From NCBI RefSeq assembly GCF_000275845.1, contig NW_006766892.1, positions 264,666 through 328,665 of the forward strand: 64,000 bases of DNA, in the 5' to 3' direction. Positions 57,588 through 64,000 of the stretch are shown piece after piece. Numbering within the stretch: position 1 is the first letter of the stretch; the number at the start of each line of letters is the position of its first letter. A program made the position numbers and the translations under genes. The DNA is from Dichomitus squalens LYAD-421 SS1 (lineage: Eukaryota; Basidiomycota; Agaricomycetes; Polyporales; Polyporaceae). The notes under the pieces are model-generated. The model ran no database searches. It was given only the letters and a program-made list of their open reading frames with translations, and was not told the DNA's origin.

Positions 57588-60500
57588 CTAGCCATTGTCC
57601 CCGTCCTTTGTGCTAGTTCTTGAAGGGCTCTCGCTCTTTGCGGGCTGCGACGACGCAACGGCCGCACCGACAGCCCCGAACTTCAGCTTGAACTTCTTCG
57701 GGCCCCCCTCATCTCCACTCTTCAATGGTGCTATCGCCTTGGGTCCCGAGGGATCCAAGTCCGGCGGAGGTGAGGAGGGATTTGGTGTCTGCCGCTTCGA
57801 TTTGGACAGCCGCTCCAGCAACTCGTCGTCGTCATCCTCGCCTCTCCTTCGCTTGGCCCCTGCGCCGATATCGGACATGCCTGATATCCGGGGCAGTAGC
57901 GTCGCGGGGCCCTTCGAGAGCTCCTCGAGAATGTCGCTGTCGTCCTCGGGGTTGATCGCGTTCTTGATCGTCACCTGCCGATGTGCGATGCGCGGGCTCG
58001 CGGGAGGCTCGGTCCCCGCCCCGGGGGAGGACGGGAAGCCGACGGTGATGAAACCGCTCGGGATGGGCGACGCGCGCCCGAACGTCTGCGCTTGCGAGGG
58101 CGCGACGTTCTCGGCACCGACCATGTCGTCGCCGTCGCCCTCACCGTAATCGACGAGAGAGCCGAGCGGGAGCGTGCGCGCGATGCCGTTGAATGGGGGC
58201 TTTGGAGGGGCGCGAACGGGAATACCTGTATTGCGTGCGGGACGCTTGCGCTTGCCAGTGAGCATCGGGGGCGGGGTGGAGACAATGGGGACGCGCTCGT
58301 CTTCGTCGTCGTCCTGGTTGAAGTAGTCCTCCTCGGCAGTGTCGAGGAGCTTGCCCTGGCCCCATCCTCGTGATGGCGTGCTGGGTAGCCTGGTCCAAGG
58401 AGCGGAACATGGCAGGTCAGCGAGAGTAGTGTAGTCCCAGTAGTCGTGCACGTACTTCTCGATTCGTTCGATGGGTGGAGGCTCTATGTTCATCTCCCAT
58501 CTGCTGATGAAATCCCTGAACCTCGGACCCACCACAGACGACTCCGATAATGCTCGTATCGTGTCTCCATGCTTCGTCATGCAATGATGGATAAGCTCCT
58601 TGATGTTTTCCTACATAGACGATCATTTGAGATAGAATATCAACAATATACTGGGACGAAGATACGTACGCGGCGCATGAAGTCGAAAAACTCGAGACAT
58701 GTCGAGCTGACGAGGTTGTCGCGTTTTGACTCGCGCGTGGTGAGTTCGAGGATAGGCTGGAAGACATCGTGCTTGATGAGATGCTTGAAGATGTTCCCGT
58801 TCTTCAGTCGTAGACATGTGCGGAAGAAGCGGAACGAGGCTACGAGCAAACACATCAGGTCCCGCTGTTTGCACGGCCAACATCGCATGACGACCCACCT
58901 AGACGAAGGTGCTTGTCCTTGGAGCGAAGAAGAGTTGCGACGCGAGGAGCAATGTTGGATGATAGGACAAAGAAATGGCTGCGGAAAGAGTGTTGTTGCG
59001 TGAAGTTCGACAGGAGGTCGCATAGCCACAAGAATAAATTAGTCTTCTCGCGGGATAGGGCGAAGGTAGGGTCTGCGTGTACCGTAAGACAGGACAGTCG
59101 TCAGGTCAACGACCGTGGTTACGCACCGGAAACATCCTTGGACTCTGGTATCTCTTGGAAAGGCTTGAAGAGGATGTCTATGCAGAACTTGTAGAAGTAG
59201 TCGAGGAACTTCTCTATTCCTGGGTCGTCCTTGGCTCGTTGCTGGAGCATCTTGAGACCGATGTTCTGCCCACACACGTAGGCACATGCATCCCCAACAA
59301 GAACGAGGCACTCACCGGACCCTCCATACCATCAGCCCCCACAAGCTCCAACAACAGCCTCAACGCCTCCCCAACCAGACTCTGCACGGCCAGTTCCCGA
59401 CTCCGCACCAGCACTCTGCACATAAGCATCAGCACCGTCTCCTTGTCCTTCACGTTCTTCCCGCTCTGCTTCTCGCGTTCCATCGTTCCTAGCTGCTTGA
59501 GCACGTGCCCGCGCACGCCGTTGAGGTCGTGGTCTAGGAGCGCCATCATGATCTCGCCCGACGTCGCGATCATCTGCCGGCCCTCCTCGTCCGCCTCGGT
59601 CTGCGCTAACCCCCACTGTACGGCGAAGACGATCCCACGATCGACCAGCGCGCGGAAGAGCGACATGCGCGCCGGCAGCTGCACGTTCTTGCCCATCTGG
59701 CACAGCTGCTGCACAAGGAAGACGACCTCTCGCCGTCGTGTGAGCTCTTCTGTGGAGAGCGCCTGATTGGGTGCTGTTGACGAGCTCGAGCCCTCCGCGT
59801 GGCCGTTCGGTTGCGTCGCGCCGTTGGCCGCCTTCCCGTCTGTCGAGTCGACGTCCATCTTGTCTGCGTCTTTCGGCGCGCCCGGTACGGATGCCTTTGC
59901 TGCCGCGTCTCCGGCGTTCTTCGTGGGAAGGCCAAGGAGAGCGAGGAGGTCGTCGTCCATGAACATGCCGGCGATCTCGCGGAGGAACGCCTGGTCGTTC
60001 TGGACGTGGGTGATGATGTCGATCTGGTTGAATATGATGGATGAATTGAGGACGTTGAATGTCGAGTCGTCGATTGCGCGCGCGAGTACGACATCCTTGA
60101 GGAACTGAAGACGGTAGGTATGGTGTATCTTGCGCTGTATCGCATCATCACGGATGGGGATCGGCTGGTGAAAGCGGGAGGTTTCGCGCAGGAAGTCGCG
60201 GTAATTGGCCTTGTAGTTTGGGAATTCGGGGTCATCTGTGTAAGAGGATTAGACTCACGTAGGCTATGCGGGCTTGATCCACGGACATTCGAGTATACCA
60301 ACGACACCGAGGAAGATATCGTCGTCCAGGATATGCTCATATAGGCTGTGTTCATTCAGTAGCACTGCGGCAGCGGGCTCAGCCGGGGGTAGGGTGGCGT
60401 AGTGTCAAATGGACGTACGGATGGTCTGCATACAGCCGAACAAAGCATGTAGATCAATGAGGCTTTCGAGGTCTTCTGCCTGGTGGAAGACGTCGATCAA

Positions 60501-61583
60501 AGCCTTGATATACTCCTGAAGAACGAACAAGATAACCGAGGTCGGCGGATACGTGTGTGGCCAATCACTTCATCCACGCACCTCGTTTTGAATATATTCA
60601 CACACTCGCTCTTTCACGATAGCTGTCCTTGCGAGATGCTTGATGGCGGTATCAATCTCCCCGATGATGCCCATCTGAGGTTGCGGTAGGCGACCCGAGC
60701 GGATGATATTGGCAGTCGTGACGGAGGGTTCGGGACCTTCAGGACCGATTAACGGTGAGGAGGTAAGAACCATGTCTTCTTCGGTGTGGGGATCAGGGGA
60801 GGGGAGGCAGGGCTCGGATAAATGAAAGACACGCTGCATTAGAGTGGTAGGGCTCACCACCGGCATTCATATGTCGCTGAACCTCCTCAATGAAATGCCA
60901 CACCTCTGCGCATCCCTCGGGGTCTTGAAAGCTGAGCGCATAGTCGACGCCATCGGGCTCGGTCCATACAATTAGTGTTTCTATAGCGTGCAACAGTAGG
61001 CTGAGCGACTAGGACAGCCGTAGGCACGTCGCACGCGTAGATAGGCTTATCACACACCTTGCTGTCGTTGGTACACGTCCGTGGCTCGTATAGTGGTCGT
61101 AAGGATAATGCGGTTGAAGTCCTCCTCAGCGCGCGCGATGAGGAGGGCCTCGTTGTCCTGGAAGTCGCCGAAGCAGAACGCGGTGCCCTGGTCGACCCAG
61201 CGGGAGCCGATGAGCTCGTACACCTTGACGCGTTTGAGTTCGTGACTGTCGTCCTCGGCCCATTGTCCGGACTCATCGACCACCCCGCCTATGTGCTCCG
61301 CGTCCACGCCTTCCAGCGGCTCGTTCGACGTCGCGGGAAGTTCGGGTTGGGCGGGAGATGGCGCTCCCTCGACGACGGTCGGCGCGGTCGCGTCTACAAC
61401 CTGCCCAGCCTCGGCAAGCTCCACGCGTTGTTCTACCTCAGACGTGCCAGAAACTGTATCGGCATCGCGAGGTGGTTCTTGGGGCGCAGGTGGGTCTGGT
61501 TGGGACGGCGGCTGTTCGGCAGGCGAGGAAGCGAATGGAGTCACGGTCTGAGAAGGGTCGCCGGCAGCATCAACGCTGCTCAT
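57588..61583 (-). CDS. PSY2: PP4 regulatory subunit 3 (SMEK/Psy2)
   Basis: Ten exons read leftwards (61583-61058, 60980-60858, 60778-60582, 60515-60419, 60364-60287, 60235-59316, 59265-59127, 59072-58899, 58839-58670, 58610-57588) and give 1148 residues. After an acidic N-terminal extension of about 128 residues comes the PH/EVH1-like domain (RVKVYELIGSRWVDQGTAFC, then LIVWTEPDGVDYALSFQDPEGC). The SMEK domain follows, with IIRSGRLPQPQMG, KERVCEYIQNEEYIKALIDVF, YDPEFPNYKANYRDFL and IHHTYRLQFLKDVVLARAIDDSTFNVLNS split over exons 3-6. ARM-like repeats extend to about 880. The C-terminal 200 residues are disordered and basic (KKFKLKFG). The protein recruits substrates to phosphatase PP4 in DNA damage and other responses. 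A Ser/Ala/Asp-rich insert (about 405-450) interrupts the helical part. The call is firm. Confidence 0.95.
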
Positions 61584-61851
61584 TGCCAGAGAGAAAGGAC
61601 ACCCAGAGCTGGTAGAGGCGGCGTTTAGATGAACGGAGCAGGGGAAGGGGAGGGCGCGGGGACGCGGGATGGCGGAGGATGATGAGGCTGAGAGAGGGCG
61701 ACTCGCGAGCAGCAGCCGCAAAGGCGTGTTGTCCGCTGTTTGCTGCACGCTCCGCCCATTCGTCACTCCCCCGCGTCTACGCATACATCCCCGAGTTCGT
61801 CCTCCCTCCCCGCTCCCGCGTTCCTTCTCGCTGGTTCATTGGCTTCCTGCA
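61584..61851. promoter_or_regulatory. Short divergent promoter shared by PSY2 and the EVE-domain gene
   Basis: Only 268 bases separate the two start codons, so both promoters must share it. The right half is CT-rich on the plus strand. No TATA box is evident; a bidirectional, housekeeping-type promoter is inferred. Confidence 0.5.
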
Positions 61852-63115
61852 ATGGCTCCCAAGCATTGGCTCATGAAGGCGGAGCCCGACTCGCGCGTCG
61901 TCAAGGGCAAAGACGTGAAGGTGCGCTCTCACGCGGTAGCTATATGCGCACGCGTCCGAACGAACCGCGCTAGTTCAGCGTCGATGACTTCGAGGCAGTC
62001 AAGACCACACCTTGGGAGGGGGTGCGCAACGCAGAGGCTAGGAACCTGATGAAAGAGATGAAAGTCGGCGACAAAGTACGCTTGCTGCTGCGACGCCCCG
62101 TCCCGTGAAGAGCATTCAGCCGAACTGATCTTCTGCGTTCGAATGCAAGGTCCTGTTCTATCACTCGAATTGCAAGAACCCTGGTGAGCATTGGATGACA
62201 TCACGAGGCAACTCATGGGCCGCGGGCTAAGCTATTGGCAGGCATCGCGGCGTTTGCGGAGGTGCGTCCGAGGACAATTTGCTTCCGAACGTGATTCGAG
62301 CCCTTTGTGCGTGTGCCCAGGTTACCAAAGAAGCGCACCCAGATTGTGAGTGGCTCCAAGATACCATCAACCACCATTCTGAGCAGCGAATCACCAAGAG
62401 ATACGGCTTGGGATCCGTATGTCGTTTCAAACCTTGTTTGCGATCCGTCCCTTACATCCATTCCCAGCTCGCACCCTTACTATGACGCTGTATGACCCTA
62501 TGTTATCTGTGCTTCGTGGTACTGAGCACCGTGATCCCAGAAAACCGACAAGGAGAACCCAAAGTGGTACATGGTCGAGGTGACTTTCGGGTCCCGTGCC
62601 AAGCACTTCGTTCCATTGTCTCTGCTTAGGAACATCGCGTCCGAGCCCCCTGAAGAGGTGGCCTATATAGGTCAAGACGGCGCAAAAGCCATCAAAGGTC
62701 CGTGACCAGAGTTCATCCACAGTACCGCCGAGTTGATTGGCATGTGTGCCTGGGAGCAGGCATGGCGCTAGTAACCCGCGGGAGACTCAGCGTGCAGAGG
62801 GTCGAGGAAGACACTTGGGAAATCATCGAACAGCTGGCGGAGAGGGGCGGGTGGGAAGAGGCTGGTACTAGTAAACCAAAGACCAAGTCTCAACCGAAGG
62901 GCAAGGCGAAGTCCAGTGGATCCAAACAGGCGCGTGGTCGGAAGAAGGCAATAGAGCACGAGAACGAGGAGAATGGAGGTAGCGAGTCGGACACAGAGCA
63001 ACTAGATGCGGGTGAAGCAGTAGATGAGAAGAAGCTGAGTCGCAGGAAGAGGAAAGCCCCAGAAGATGCAGACGAAGATTTCAAGCCAAGAAGATCTGCC
63101 CGTGCTCGGAGGTAG
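61852..63115 (+). CDS. EVE-domain protein, THYN1-like
   Basis: Nine exons (61852-61920, 61974-62075, 62150-62183, 62242-62261, 62321-62345, 62401-62416, 62468-62489, 62541-62697, 62760-63115) give 266 residues. The EVE domain fills residues 1-165, with HWLMKAEPDSRVVKGKDVKFSVDDF split over exons 1-2. It continues with VLFYHSNCKNPGIAAFAEV, HPDYTAWDPSHPYYD, PKWYMVEVTF and LVTRGRLSVQRV. This layout matches THYN1 and bacterial YkqA-like EVE proteins, whose aromatic cage reads modified bases. The tail of about 90 residues is very basic with Lys/Arg clusters and two acidic patches, suiting nuclear DNA binding. Five consecutive exons are 34, 20, 25, 16 and 22 bases. Nuclear localisation and binding to methylated DNA are inference. 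Confidence 0.9.
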
Positions 63116-63297
63116 CGTTCTCCCCTATACCCCATGCCTAGTTTCATACCTTATTGTACATATTTTCTTGTCCTCCCCCTGTTCCTGCTCAATATGAACT
63201 AACATGCAGACTATGAACTTCATAGACATTTGTGTTGTACCTTACATCCGTCCAACCCTCGCAGATCTCTGCGAGAGACCCCATGCGCACATGCAGC

Positions 63298-64000
63298 CTA
63301 TTCGTTGCTTGGAGGAATGACCTTCTGCAGGAACGTCTGCAGCTCCGCTATCTCCTGCGGATCGGCAGAATGTCCGAGGTCGGGGTATGCGTGGAATTCG
63401 ATACCGCCCTCGAGAACCTTCTCAGGCTCGACCTTGGGGATGCCGATCTGCTGCAGAAACTGGAGCGACATAGTCGCCTTATCAAACCCCACAATTGGGT
63501 CGTCCTCACCATGTCCCCAGAACACGGGGAGCTTCTTCGCATGGTCAGACAACATCTTATATGCACGCACATCAGCTTCACCCGTCGACTGCGTCTCCCA
63601 CATGGCATCACTTACCGCCTTGACCTTGTTACGGAGCGGCAACCACCCACTGAGGACAGCAAGTCCGGCCAACCGCCTCTCATTAGTGAGGCCGGTGAGC
63701 AGCGTCATGCCCGCGCCCTGGGAGAAGCCTCCGAGCACGATCCGGTTGGCGGGGACGCCGGCGTCGACCTCGGCGGTGATGAGCTGGTTAAGCGAGTGTA
63801 CAGTCTGTAGCATGCCCGTCTCGTCCTCGCGGGCGTTGATGCTTCCAAACTCATAGATGTCGAACCTGTGCGCGATCGTGAGGATGCGGATGAAGCTAAA
63901 GTAGGTACTTGTTGACTCGACGGAGACCACATACCAGGAGGGCATGCGCATTCCGCCGTTCGCGGTGACGGGTTGTATGGGACTGTTGTGAATGGGCACT
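63298..64000 (-). CDS. APT1: Acyl-protein thioesterase (APT1-like), 3' part
   Basis: Two exons are visible (64000-63935, continuing off the window, and 63865-63298). They code the C-terminal 211 residues or so of an alpha/beta hydrolase of the phospholipase/carboxylesterase family. The blocks are PIQPVTANGGMRMPSWFDIY, the nucleophile motif GGFSQGAG, the Asp region GHGEDDPIVGF and the His region PDLGHSADPQE, so the Ser-Asp-His triad is complete. APT1 removes palmitate from cysteine residues of membrane-bound proteins such as Ras in the cytosol. The first about 25 residues are missing with the window end. It converges on the EVE-domain gene, leaving 182 bases between the stop codons. Confidence 0.92.
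   Translation of the reverse strand, partial: VPIHNSPIQPVTANGGMRMPSWYVVSVESTSTYFSFIRILTIAHRFDIYEFGSINAREDETGMLQTVHSLNQLITAEVDAGVPANRIVLGGFSQGAGMTLLTGLTNERRLAGLAVLSGWLPLRNKVKAVSDAMWETQSTGEADVRAYKMLSDHAKKLPVFWGHGEDDPIVGFDKATMSLQFLQQIGIPKVEPEKVLEGGIEFHAYPDLGHSADPQEIAELQTFLQKVIPPSNE

Overview
The window is nuclear DNA from a filamentous basidiomycete, most likely a wood-decay Agaricomycete of the polypore type (inference). Genes are dense and lie on both strands. Almost every gene is cut by short introns, mostly 45-70 bases, with GT-AG borders, and micro-exons of 12-25 bases recur. The gene set (chitin synthase with a myosin-like head, COPI coat, PP4 regulatory subunit, Whi3-type RNA-binding protein, a WW/membrane protein family) is typical of that group. 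I built the gene models by reading splice junctions so that frames join and family motifs stay intact. There is no bacterial, plasmid, CRISPR or phage content, and I saw no rRNA or tRNA gene.

Left part (1-22.8 kb): the 5' end of a membrane-anchored histidine acid phosphatase; a short anchored Ser/Pro-rich protein; a peroxisomal-type CoA diphosphatase (Nudix) ending in a PTS1 tripeptide; a Cys-containing unknown protein; dipeptidyl peptidase III; an auxin-efflux-carrier-family transporter; a 2.6 kb stretch with no recognisable gene; and a 25-exon full-length ABCC transporter.

Middle (22.8-34.9 kb) is the dynamic part. It holds a flavin monooxygenase gene with two non-GT splice donors, a C-terminal scrap of another copy, and a third copy that is 5'-truncated and frameshifted. 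Beside the third copy is a fragment of the neighbouring WW/membrane-protein gene. A short inverted-repeat element surrounds an assembly gap, and the 289-base flanks of that gap are identical, so the gap looks artificial. The intact gene at the right edge encodes a 912-residue protein that joins a long Pro-rich region, a WW-like module and several membrane helices.

Right part (35.7-64 kb) is mostly housekeeping: coatomer beta' (SEC27), a 1972-residue chitin synthase, a tandem pair of TMEM135-like membrane proteins, a small one-helix protein, a Whi3-type RNA-binding protein, PP4 regulatory subunit 3 (PSY2/SMEK), an EVE-domain protein like THYN1, and the 3' part of an acyl-protein thioesterase. 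Apart from the FMO/WW duplication cluster and the tandem TMEM135 pair, neighbouring genes do not form an obvious pathway. The best candidates for undescribed biology are the Pro-rich/WW/membrane protein, the TMEM135-like pair, and the duplication nest around the monooxygenases.
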